A stretch of 16,595 nucleotides of DNA from NCBI GenBank assembly GCA_013042255.1, contig JABDQK010000212.1, positions 1-16,595 of the forward strand, given 5' to 3'. Shown here piece by piece: positions 1 to 6,426 of this stretch. Below the pieces are notes generated by a model, which searched no databases, was not told where the DNA came from, and worked only from the letters and a program-made list of their open reading frames with translations. Numbering within the stretch: the stretch's first letter is position 1; every line of letters begins with the position of its first letter. The position numbers and the translations under genes are program-made. The DNA is from Flavobacteriaceae bacterium. Its GTDB lineage: Bacteria > Bacteroidota > Bacteroidia > Flavobacteriales > Flavobacteriaceae.

Positions 1-200
1 GTCCGCTAAAGAATATTGCCATTTTATCCGGAATAGGGATTGAAATGGGGGTAATTATCTATCTGGCAGCTCAGGGTGGAATATGGCTTGATGAGCATTA
101 TCAGACCGAAAAAAGAGTATTTACAGCAGTGGCCACCATTATTGGAGTGGCTATTGCCATTTATGTTGTTCTTCTTCAGTTAAAAAGAATTAAATATTGA
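1..200 (+). CDS. atpZ: AtpZ/AtpI-family small membrane protein, 5' end cut off by the window
   Basis: An open frame read from base 3 to the TGA at 198-200 gives about 65 residues. Two hydrophobic helices are visible, one at the visible N-terminus containing IEMGVIIYLAAQGGIWLDE and one near the C-terminus (VFTAVATIIGVAIAIYVVLL), followed by a short basic tail. A glycine-rich first helix, a short acidic loop and a second helix are typical of the AtpZ family that precedes atp operons. AtpZ proteins have been linked to Mg2+/Ca2+ supply and to ATP synthase assembly together with AtpI. The stop overlaps the next start by one base (TGATG), so the two are probably translationally coupled. The start and any promoter lie outside the window. 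Family assignment rests on the two-helix pattern and the position ahead of atpB. Confidence 0.75.
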   Translation, partial: PLKNIAILSGIGIEMGVIIYLAAQGGIWLDEHYQTEKRVFTAVATIIGVAIAIYVVLLQLKRIKY

Positions 201-592
201 TGAAAGCAACCCGATTACTAGTTACTTTTTTTATTCTATTACTTTCATCACTCCTGATTTCTCTTTGGCTGCATTTACAGGTCCAGCAGTACTTATCTAT
301 AGAGAAATGGTCCGATATGTTGCTGATGTCCTATACCTTGAATTTTATTCTGGCAGCAGTTATCTTTCTAATCCTCTATAGTTTGAGGAAAAAATTTAAA
401 AATCAGATCGGATTCTTGTATATGGGTGGAAGCCTTCTGAAATTCCTCATCTTTTTTATCTTCTTTTACCCTGTCTATCATGCTGACGGGCTGGTGACAA
501 AATCTGAATTTGCCGCCTTCTTTGTTCCCTACTTATTGTGCCTGATACTTGAAACCGTTTTCACGGCCAAAATCCTTCTCAAAGAAACATAA
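200..592 (+). CDS. Four-helix membrane protein in the atpI position (flavobacterial, possibly DUF6168 family)
   Basis: This 130-residue protein has four predicted membrane helices at about residues 5-26, 44-62, 70-92 and 103-125, with a basic stretch (LRKKFKNQ) after helix 2. I chose the ATG at 200. The in-frame TTG one codon earlier would only add a Met inside the upstream gene, and the ATG gives the TGATG coupling with the atpZ-like gene. Length, helix count and position between atpZ and atpB match AtpI (about 125 residues, four helices), although I see no clear AtpI sequence signature. I recall such proteins being labelled DUF6168 in flavobacteria but cannot verify that here. Inferred role: ATP synthase assembly (c-ring) or ion-supply helper. 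An unrelated membrane protein is the alternative. About 120 bp containing a probable promoter separates it from atpB. Confidence 0.7.
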   Translation: MKATRLLVTFFILLLSSLLISLWLHLQVQQYLSIEKWSDMLLMSYTLNFILAAVIFLILYSLRKKFKNQIGFLYMGGSLLKFLIFFIFFYPVYHADGLVTKSEFAAFFVPYLLCLILETVFTAKILLKET

Positions 593-642
593 AGGAAAGC
601 TTCCTTAGCCCTTATCAACAGGCTCTAAAATAAACGCCCAAA

Positions 643-677
643 TGCTTTTTTCTTTTTAGGAGAATAGCTTACATTTG
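643..677 (+). promoter_or_regulatory. Probable promoter for the atpBEFHAG operon
   Basis: TACATTTG at 670-677 matches the Bacteroidota -7 consensus TAnnTTTG exactly. About 21 bp upstream, at 643-648, is TGCTTT, a weak -33 candidate. Transcription would start near 683 and leave a leader of roughly 28 bases before the atpB ATG at 712. The upstream atpZ-like pair may therefore be transcribed separately from, or additionally to, the main operon. No Shine-Dalgarno sequence is visible, as is usual in this phylum. Confidence 0.55.
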
Positions 678-711
678 CACCGATTTTTAGCGACCCGCAT
701 TTTAAGGCGAT

Positions 712-1842
712 ATGAGAAGACTTCTTACTGTAAAACTTTTATTGTTTAGTGCCTTTTTCCTCGGACATAGTCTAATCGCTTCCGCTAAGGAAGATGCTTC
801 AGACGGATCAAAAAAGGACATTAAAACAGAGATCAAGGAATATATTGATCACCACCTTAAAGATTCACACGATTTTTCCATTTTTTCTTATACCAAAGAC
901 AATGGGGAACATGTTTATGTAGGGATCCCTTTACCCGTCATAATCTGGGATGATGGAATAAAGTTTTTTTCATCCTCTAAGTTTCATCACGGGGAGACTA
1001 TTGCCGAGGCAGGGGGAGACTATTATGCCCTTGAGCACGGAAAAATATACAAAACCGATGCAGAAGGGAATCTTTCCCATGACGAAGAAGGTCATATAAC
1101 AAATCCGAAACCCATCGATTTTTCCATTACCAAAAACGTGGTAATGATGGTTATAACGGGCTTATTGATGCTTTGGTTGTTTTCCAGTCTGGCGCGATCT
1201 TACGCCAAAAACAATGGAGTGCCTACCGGCGCTGGCAGGTTTTTTGAGCCAATAGTGATCTACATTAGAGATGATATTGCCAGACCCACAATTGGAGAAA
1301 AAAGGTATAAAAAGTATATGCCTTTCCTGTTGACTATATTCTTTTTTATCTGGTTTCTGAACATGTTCGGGCTTACGCCATTGGGAATAAACGTTACGGG
1401 GAATATCGCTATTACTTTTGGCCTGGCTTTACTGACATTCCTGATTACGAATTTCACTGGAACCAAGGATTATTGGAAACACCTTGTAGATCCTTTGGGT
1501 GATGCGATGCCATGGTATGGGAAACTCCCTATCTATATCATATTAGTGCCCATCGAATTGCTGGGTCTTATCATCAAACCCTTTGCACTCCTCATCCGAT
1601 TGTACGCAAATATGCAAGCCGGACACATTGTACTAATGAGTCTTATCGGGTTGATGTTCATTTTTAAAAGTTGGATTGGTAGTCCGCTGTCATTTTTCCT
1701 GGCATTTGCGATTACCCTGATTGAAGTGCTGGTGGCTTTGCTGCAGGCGTATATTTTTACGATGTTATCATCTCTTTATTTTGGTTTTGCTTCGGAGGAA
1801 CACGATCATCATGAGGAAGAAGCAGAACTGGCACATTTATAA
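712..1842 (+). CDS. atpB: F-type ATP synthase Fo subunit a, with N-terminal signal peptide and periplasmic extension
   Basis: This 376-residue protein carries the proton half-channels of Fo in the inner membrane. The first 25 residues look like a cleavable signal peptide (basic start, hydrophobic core, ending SLIASA). Residues 26-138 form a hydrophilic domain with aromatic and charged segments and no membrane helix. Membrane helices then run from about 141 to 360. The essential arginine is Arg296 in the RLYANMQAGH segment, equivalent to Arg210 of E. coli subunit a. The C-terminus (361-376) is rich in His and Glu. The protein is about 100 residues longer than the E. coli one, as is common in Bacteroidota. 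It is the first gene after the internal promoter and is followed after 55 bp by atpE. The start is the first ATG downstream of the promoter and directly begins the signal peptide. Confidence 0.96.
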   Translation: MRRLLTVKLLLFSAFFLGHSLIASAKEDASDGSKKDIKTEIKEYIDHHLKDSHDFSIFSYTKDNGEHVYVGIPLPVIIWDDGIKFFSSSKFHHGETIAEAGGDYYALEHGKIYKTDAEGNLSHDEEGHITNPKPIDFSITKNVVMMVITGLLMLWLFSSLARSYAKNNGVPTGAGRFFEPIVIYIRDDIARPTIGEKRYKKYMPFLLTIFFFIWFLNMFGLTPLGINVTGNIAITFGLALLTFLITNFTGTKDYWKHLVDPLGDAMPWYGKLPIYIILVPIELLGLIIKPFALLIRLYANMQAGHIVLMSLIGLMFIFKSWIGSPLSFFLAFAITLIEVLVALLQAYIFTMLSSLYFGFASEEHDHHEEEAELAHL

Positions 1843-1845
1843 AAA

Positions 1846-1860
1846 ACCTTCTAAGAAGGT
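1846..1860 (+). other. Short hairpin between atpB and atpE
   Basis: ACCTT (1846-1850) and AAGGT (1856-1860) pair around the loop CTAAG. The repeat can be read as a 7+1+7 palindrome. It begins four bases after the atpB stop. The remaining stretch to the atpE start (1861-1897) is very A/T-rich and should be unstructured, which favours initiation in a phylum that does not rely on Shine-Dalgarno pairing. No T-tract follows, so it is not a conventional terminator. An RNA-processing or stability role is inference. Confidence 0.4.
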
Positions 1861-1897
1861 ATAAAAAATTGAATTTTAATTTTAAACTAGATAGAGT

Positions 1898-2089
1898 ATG
1901 GAAATTCCAGTAATGGTAGGTGCAGGTTTGGTAGTAATTGGTGTTGGTATTGGTATTGGTAGAATCGGTGGTTCTGCTATGGAAGCCATTGCCCGTCAGC
2001 CAGAGGCCTACGGAAAGATTCAAACAGCGATGCTTATTGTAGCGGCGCTTATTGAAGGTATTGGTTTTGCGGCCCTTTTTGCCGTATAA
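1898..2089 (+). CDS. atpE: F-type ATP synthase Fo subunit c (proteolipid)
   Basis: This 63-residue protein consists of two membrane helices joined by the polar loop ARQPE (32-36), which contacts gamma and epsilon. The ion-carrying carboxylate is Glu53 in helix 2 (ALIEGIG). Helix 1 carries glycines at 15, 17, 19 and 21, the GxGxGxG helix-packing motif that influences ring size. Aligned to the Na+-binding c subunit of Ilyobacter, the ligand Gln is Ile20 here and the Ser after the Glu is Gly54, so H+ coupling is expected. The N-terminus is very short before helix 1. No upstream in-frame start improves it. Hairpins lie on both sides of the gene, which may help raise its output over neighbouring subunits, since many c copies are needed per enzyme. 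Confidence 0.96.
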   Translation: MEIPVMVGAGLVVIGVGIGIGRIGGSAMEAIARQPEAYGKIQTAMLIVAALIEGIGFAALFAV

Positions 2090-2101
2090 ACAAAAGTACT
2101 A

Positions 2102-2138
2102 AAGGAGAAGGCCATGACGGTTGGTCATGGCCCTCCTT
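2102..2138 (+). other. Strong hairpin between atpE and atpF
   Basis: GGCCATGAC (2110-2118) pairs perfectly with GTCATGGCC (2124-2132) around the loop GGTTG. Below an AA bulge (2108-2109) the stem continues with AAGGAG (2102-2107) paired to CTCCTT (2133-2138). That makes 15 base pairs, mostly G/C. It starts 12 bases after the atpE stop and ends 34 bases before atpF. It is followed by AGTTTAAAATTTC rather than a run of T, so a partial terminator or a 3' stabiliser protecting upstream mRNA is more likely than a full stop. Function is inferred. Confidence 0.75.
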
Positions 2139-2172
2139 AGTTTAAAATTTCAGGTATAAAGTAGATTTTAGT

Positions 2173-2673
2173 ATGGAAAAATTGTTAAATGACTTTTCGT
2201 TCGGCTTGTTTGTATGGCAAACGTTGCTTTTCGTATTGCTGCTTTGGCTTATGTATAGATTTGCATGGAAGCCAATTCTGAATGCAATTAATGACAGAGA
2301 AGATGGGATTAAGAACGCCCTTGCTGCTGCTGAGGATGCTAAAAAAGAAATGCAGAATGTCACAGCAGATAGCGAAAAGTTATTGCAGGAAGCTCGTGGT
2401 GAACGTGAGGCAATGTTGAAGGAGGCCAGGGAGATCAAGGAAAAAATGGTTTCTGATGCTAAAGAACAGGCTAAAGTAGAAGGTGACAAGATGATTGCAC
2501 AGGCCAAGGCTACCATTGATAGTGAAAAAAAGGCAGCTGTTGCTGAAATAAAGAATCAGGTAGCGGATCTTTCAGTTCAGATCGCCGAGAAGGTTCTTAA
2601 AGAAGAATTGACCAATAAAGACAAGCAGCTAAAATTGGTTGATAATATGTTAGGCGACATTAAACTTAATTAA
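2173..2673 (+). CDS. atpF: F-type ATP synthase Fo subunit b (peripheral stalk)
   Basis: This 166-residue protein anchors the peripheral stalk. One membrane helix lies at about residues 8-29 (GLFVWQTLLFVLLLWLMY). A typical b-subunit hinge (RFAWKPILNAINDRE) follows, then a long charged and Ala-rich helix from about 38 to 150 predicted to form the b-b coiled coil. The C-terminal segment (DLSVQIAEKVLKEEL) is the usual delta-contacting end. Only one b-type gene is present, so the stalk should be a b homodimer rather than the b/b' pair of phototrophs. The ATG at 2173 gives a normal N-terminus. The gap to atpH is 5 bp. Confidence 0.95.
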   Translation: MEKLLNDFSFGLFVWQTLLFVLLLWLMYRFAWKPILNAINDREDGIKNALAAAEDAKKEMQNVTADSEKLLQEARGEREAMLKEAREIKEKMVSDAKEQAKVEGDKMIAQAKATIDSEKKAAVAEIKNQVADLSVQIAEKVLKEELTNKDKQLKLVDNMLGDIKLN

Positions 2674-2678
2674 CCCTC

Positions 2679-3218
2679 ATGAACGAAGCAAGAGCGGCAG
2701 CACGTTACGCCAAGGCAATTCTGGACTTTGCGGTAGAGAAGAAAAAGACCGATATCCTGGAAAAGGATATGAGATCTATTGTCGAGACTATCGGGACAAG
2801 TAAGGAGTTAAAGGAAATGCTCGCCAGTCCGGTGCTGAAAGGGGAGATGAAGAAAAAAGCCCTCCTATCTGTTTTTAAGGGCTCAGACGCTATAACAGAA
2901 GGGCTGTTCGATTTGCTGCTTCAAAACAAAAGGATCAACCTTCTGAACGAGGTGGCTCTAAAATATATCATCCTCAATGAGGACCTTAAAGGTGAAGGTG
3001 TGGCTTTTGTTACCACAGCGGTGCCTTTATCCGGGGAGTTAGAGAAGAAAGTATTGAAAGAAGTTTCTAAACTTACCGGAAATAAAATTGTGGTAAAAAA
3101 CAAAATAGATAAAAGTATCGTTGGCGGATTCATCCTCAGAGTAGGGGATCTTCAGTACGATGCGAGTATCTCAAACAAATTGAATACCATAAAAAGAGAA
3201 TTTACTAAAAGCATATAA
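2679..3218 (+). CDS. atpH: F-type ATP synthase F1 subunit delta (OSCP)
   Basis: This 179-residue protein links the top of the alpha3beta3 hexamer to the b stalk. The N-terminal helical domain begins [15 protein letters not shown], the family start pattern. The C-terminal part contains the OSCP signature around [20 protein letters not shown] (about residues 149-168). Length matches the family (around 178). It begins 5 bp after atpF and is followed by a 53 bp gap before atpA that holds only a weak CAGG/CCTG inverted repeat (near 3236-3249) and no convincing promoter. Confidence 0.95.
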   Translation: MNEARAAARYAKAILDFAVEKKKTDILEKDMRSIVETIGTSKELKEMLASPVLKGEMKKKALLSVFKGSDAITEGLFDLLLQNKRINLLNEVALKYIILNEDLKGEGVAFVTTAVPLSGELEKKVLKEVSKLTGNKIVVKNKIDKSIVGGFILRVGDLQYDASISNKLNTIKREFTKSI

Positions 3219-3271
3219 ATTTTAATTGCGGAGACAGGTTAGCCCCTGCTTCGTTTTATATTTTAAATCAT

Positions 3272-4852
3272 ATGGCAGGAGTTAAAGCCGCGGAAGTATC
3301 GGCAATCTTAAAGAAACAATTATCTGGCTTTGAGGCCAAAGCATCTTTGGATGAAATAGGAACTGTCCTTCAGGTAGGAGATGGTATTGCACGTGTTTAC
3401 GGCCTCTCTAATGCTCAATACGGCGAGTTGGTCGAGTTTGACGGCGGATTGGAAGGGATTGTTCTAAACCTGGAAGAGGATAACGTTGGGGTTGTATTAC
3501 TGGGACCTTCAAAAGAGATTAAAGAGGGGACTACAGTTAAGAGAACTCAGAGAATTGCCTCTATAAATGTTGGAGAAGGAATTACAGGCAGAGTAGTGGA
3601 TACACTTGGAAATCCTATCGATGGGAAGGGACCTATTGCAGGGAAAACCTATGAGATGCCCCTTGAAAGGAAAGCTCCCGGAGTTATTTTCCGTCAGCCG
3701 GTAAATGAGCCTCTTCAGACAGGTATCAAGGCTATCGATGCTATGATTCCGATCGGCCGGGGACAGCGTGAATTAGTAATTGGAGACCGTCAAACCGGTA
3801 AAACGACCGTATGTATTGATACTATTATCAATCAGAAGGAATTCTATGATGCAGGGAACCCTGTTTATTGTATTTACGTTGCTATCGGACAGAAGGCTTC
3901 AACCGTGGCCAACATTGCAAAGACACTTGAAGATAAAGGAGCTCTGGCCTACACAACTATTGTAGCTGCCAATGCCTCTGATCCTGCTCCCATGCAGGTA
4001 TATGCCCCATTCGCCGGTGCAGCTATCGGAGAATATTTCAGGGATAGTGGCCGTCCGGCTTTGATTATATATGACGATTTGTCAAAACAGGCGGTGGCTT
4101 ACAGGGAAGTTTCTTTGTTACTCCGACGTCCACCTGGAAGGGAAGCATATCCCGGAGACGTTTTCTATCTGCATTCAAGACTGCTTGAAAGGGCAGCAAA
4201 GGTTATCGATGATGATGCCATTGCAAAAAACATGAATGACTTACCGGAACCCATCAGGCCTATGGTCAAAGGGGGCGGATCGCTTACAGCACTGCCGGTA
4301 ATTGAAACACAGGCAGGTGACGTATCTGCCTATATTCCTACAAACGTGATCTCCATTACCGATGGTCAGATATTCCTCGAGCAGGATTTATTTAACCAGG
4401 GTGTAAGACCGGCGATTAACGTGGGGATATCCGTATCAAGGGTTGGTGGATCGGCCCAGATAAAGTCCATGAAAAAGGTAGCAGGAACACTAAAACTAGA
4501 CCAGGCACAATTCCGTGAATTGGAAGCTTTTGCCAAGTTCGGTTCCGATCTCGATGCGGCAACTTTAAATGTCATTGAGAAAGGGCGAAGGAACGTTGAG
4601 ATCCTGAAGCAAGCACAGAATGACCCCTTCACGGTAGAAGATCAGGTAGCAATTATCTTTGCGGGATCCAAAAACCTGCTGAGAGACGTGCCTGTTGAAA
4701 AGGTAAAAGAGTTTGAGCAGGATTATCTGGAATTCTTAAATGCGAAACACAGGGATACCCTCGATACTTTAAAAGCTGGTAAGTTAACGGATGAAGTTAC
4801 CGAAACTTTAACTGCAGTTTGTAAAGACCTGGTGAAGAAATATAAGAGCTAA
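3272..4852 (+). CDS. atpA: F-type ATP synthase F1 subunit alpha
   Basis: This 526-residue protein is the non-catalytic nucleotide-binding subunit of F1. The order is the beta-barrel domain (about 25-95), the nucleotide-binding domain with Walker A GDRQTGKT at 171-178, and a C-terminal helical domain. The alpha signature [17 protein letters not shown] is present, and Arg390 in SVSRVGG is the arginine finger that reaches into the catalytic site on beta. Length is slightly above E. coli (513). The N-terminus ([16 protein letters not shown]) is the segment that binds delta. All key residues are intact. The gap to atpG is 20 bp. Confidence 0.98.
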   Translation: MAGVKAAEVSAILKKQLSGFEAKASLDEIGTVLQVGDGIARVYGLSNAQYGELVEFDGGLEGIVLNLEEDNVGVVLLGPSKEIKEGTTVKRTQRIASINVGEGITGRVVDTLGNPIDGKGPIAGKTYEMPLERKAPGVIFRQPVNEPLQTGIKAIDAMIPIGRGQRELVIGDRQTGKTTVCIDTIINQKEFYDAGNPVYCIYVAIGQKASTVANIAKTLEDKGALAYTTIVAANASDPAPMQVYAPFAGAAIGEYFRDSGRPALIIYDDLSKQAVAYREVSLLLRRPPGREAYPGDVFYLHSRLLERAAKVIDDDAIAKNMNDLPEPIRPMVKGGGSLTALPVIETQAGDVSAYIPTNVISITDGQIFLEQDLFNQGVRPAINVGISVSRVGGSAQIKSMKKVAGTLKLDQAQFRELEAFAKFGSDLDAATLNVIEKGRRNVEILKQAQNDPFTVEDQVAIIFAGSKNLLRDVPVEKVKEFEQDYLEFLNAKHRDTLDTLKAGKLTDEVTETLTAVCKDLVKKYKS

Positions 4853-4872
4853 AACTCAGCAGAAGATAAAAA

Positions 4873-5733
4873 ATGGCAAACCTAAAGGAAATACGGAATA
4901 GAATAGCGTCGGTTTCTTCAACTATGCAGATAACGAGTGCCATGAAAATGGTTTCGGCTGCCAAGTTAAAGAAAGCACAGGATGCGATTACTGCCATGCG
5001 CCCGTATGCCAATAAATTAACTGAGCTCTTGCAGAATTTAAGTGGGAGCCTGGATGCGGACTCCGGAAGTTCTTATGCGGAAGAACGCCCGGTAAATAAA
5101 GTGCTGATTGTTTCCATAACCTCTAATCGTGGCTTATGTGGAGCCTTCAACTCTAATATAATAAAGGAATGTATTTCCATCAAAGCGAACTCTTTCAATG
5201 CTCAGGAGGTCCATTTTATGACCATTGGGAAAAAGGGAGCCGATATTCTGAAGAAAAAGAATAAGGTGGTTGCTGATCACAGCAAGGTCTATGATGATCT
5301 CACTTTTGACAATATCGCACAGATCGCGGAGGAGTTAATGTCTTTCTATGTAGATGGATCTTATGACAAGATTATTCTGGTCTACAATAAGTTTAAAAAT
5401 GCAGCAACTCAGATATTAATGACGGAGCAATTTCTTCCTATTGTTGCAGAAAAATCTGAATCCGGAAACGCAGTTGATTACATATTTGAACCTGAGAAAG
5501 AGAAAATTGTAATGGAACTCATTCCGAAATCACTGAAAACACAGTTGTATAAAGCTGTACGTGATTCCTTTGCGAGTGAGCACGGTGCCCGAATGACAGC
5601 AATGCACAAGGCAACAGATAATGCCTCGGAGCTAAGGGACCAGTTAAAGCTAACATACAACAAAGCAAGACAAGCAGCGATTACCAATGAAATCCTTGAA
5701 ATTGTTGGAGGTGCAGAAGCACTGAACAATTAA
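4873..5733 (+). CDS. atpG: F-type ATP synthase F1 subunit gamma (central rotor shaft)
   Basis: This 286-residue protein forms the rotating shaft that couples the c-ring to F1. The N-terminal helix (LKEIRNRIASVSSTMQITSA) and the C-terminal helix (RQAAITNEILEIVGGAEAL) are the conserved antiparallel coiled-coil pair. The middle Rossmann-like part includes the conserved SNRGLCGAFNSNI segment (about residues 78-90). It is the last gene of the operon and is closed by an intrinsic terminator 22 bp downstream. atpD and atpC do not follow, so beta and epsilon must be encoded elsewhere in the genome. Confidence 0.97.
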   Translation: MANLKEIRNRIASVSSTMQITSAMKMVSAAKLKKAQDAITAMRPYANKLTELLQNLSGSLDADSGSSYAEERPVNKVLIVSITSNRGLCGAFNSNIIKECISIKANSFNAQEVHFMTIGKKGADILKKKNKVVADHSKVYDDLTFDNIAQIAEELMSFYVDGSYDKIILVYNKFKNAATQILMTEQFLPIVAEKSESGNAVDYIFEPEKEKIVMELIPKSLKTQLYKAVRDSFASEHGARMTAMHKATDNASELRDQLKLTYNKARQAAITNEILEIVGGAEALNN

Positions 5734-5755
5734 AATAATTCAATTATTCCAAGAC

Positions 5756-5789
5756 TAAACCCCAACCAAAAGTTGGGGTTTACTTTTTA
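5756..5789 (+). terminator. Intrinsic terminator of the atp operon
   Basis: An 11 bp perfect stem, TAAACCCCAAC (5756-5766) with GTTGGGGTTTA (5772-5782), encloses the loop CAAAA and is followed by CTTTTTAC. The G/C-rich stem plus T-run is a textbook rho-independent terminator placed 22 bp after the atpG stop. Confidence 0.9.
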
Positions 5790-5806
5790 CAATACACCAG
5801 AATAAG

Positions 5807-5814
5807 TACTTTTG
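5807..5814 (+). promoter_or_regulatory. Probable promoter (-7 element) of the lipoprotein gene
   Basis: TACTTTTG matches TAnnTTTG exactly and lies just after the atp terminator. Transcription would begin near 5821, leaving about 32 bases of leader before the ATG at 5853. No TTG sits at the ideal -33 distance. TTTACT at 5779-5784, inside the terminator's 3' arm, is the best weak candidate. Confidence 0.5.
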
Positions 5815-5852
5815 GCATCACTATTGAATGCTAATAGGCAAAAGGCTAAATC

Positions 5853-6371
5853 ATGAAAAAAATTCCCTTCTATACATTTATTGTTTTATTTGGTTTGTTT
5901 GGATGCTCTTCTCAGAAAAAACTGAGTTCTGATGCTCCATTTGCCATAACAGCTGCAAGTTGTCAGGATTTTGCTTCTGGCAGGGAAGAAGGAGGAACAG
6001 GGTTTACCCTTGAATTTTCTTTTGAAGGAGAGGTAAGTTCAATTGAATTTCAAAAAGTATATTTCAGAGGGCATATATTAAACCCTGAATTAAAAACCCT
6101 GGAAGGTGAGACGGTCCTGGTATGTCGACACGAAAAGAAGAAGGCTGGTGAGGGAAAAGGCATGGTGATGCACGCTGACCCCAGGGAAGAAATAGGGAAT
6201 CAGCCGCCTGCCATGTTAAAGGATAATCAGGAAGATTTTCCTTTTAAATTAGAAGCAGGCGAGGCAGTTATACAGTATTCATTAATAGGCAAAAAAAAGG
6301 TAAACTACTTCAAGCTTACAGGGGTCAAAGAGAAAATGCCTGTTCAATATCCTTCGCGGCCTAAAAACTAA
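5853..6371 (+). CDS. Hypothetical lipoprotein
   Basis: This is a 172-residue protein of unknown function. A type II signal peptide is clear: the basic start MKKIP, a hydrophobic core, and the lipobox L15-F16-G17-C18 followed by SSQKK. The mature part is about 155 residues and looks beta-rich and soluble, with a motif-like stretch (TGFTLEFSFEGEVSSIEFQK) and a charged middle (about 90-125). Phe before the lipobox Gly is unusual compared with the enterobacterial consensus but acceptable in Bacteroidota. The gene stands alone, between the atp terminator and the flippase run, with its own promoter. I do not recognise a domain. It is probably anchored in the outer or inner membrane facing the periplasm. 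Confidence 0.85.
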   Translation: MKKIPFYTFIVLFGLFGCSSQKKLSSDAPFAITAASCQDFASGREEGGTGFTLEFSFEGEVSSIEFQKVYFRGHILNPELKTLEGETVLVCRHEKKKAGEGKGMVMHADPREEIGNQPPAMLKDNQEDFPFKLEAGEAVIQYSLIGKKKVNYFKLTGVKEKMPVQYPSRPKN

Positions 6372-6373
6372 CT

Positions 6374-6403
6374 TTGCTGGCAGGCTTTAAATACCTAATT
6401 TTA
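6374..6403 (+). promoter_or_regulatory. Candidate promoter for the flippase-dut-envelope run
   Basis: TTG (6374-6376), 19 bp spacing, then TAATTTTA (6396-6403), which matches TAnnTTTG at seven of eight positions with both elements in register. It would start transcription near 6410, about 17 bases before the TTG start codon at 6427. An imperfect inverted repeat (GGCTTTAAA/TTTTAAGCC, 6383-6407) overlaps it. This could bind a regulator or act as a weak end for the lipoprotein mRNA, but neither is shown. Confidence 0.35.
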
Positions 6404-6426
6404 AGCCATACCTAACACAGCCGCGC

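Noticed and set aside
1757..2023. Minus-strand open frame of 88 codons across the atpB end and atpE
   Set aside because: It lies opposite two certain genes. Its Asn/Thr repeats are just the complement of the glycine-rich atpE codons.
2102..2138. Full intrinsic terminator after atpE
   Set aside because: The stem is strong but no T-run follows, and atpF-H-A-G have no other convincing promoter, so complete termination here is unlikely.
2142..2516. Minus-strand open frame of 124 codons opposite atpF
   Set aside because: It is the antisense shadow of the Ala/Lys/Glu-rich coiled-coil region, with no start context and no family features.
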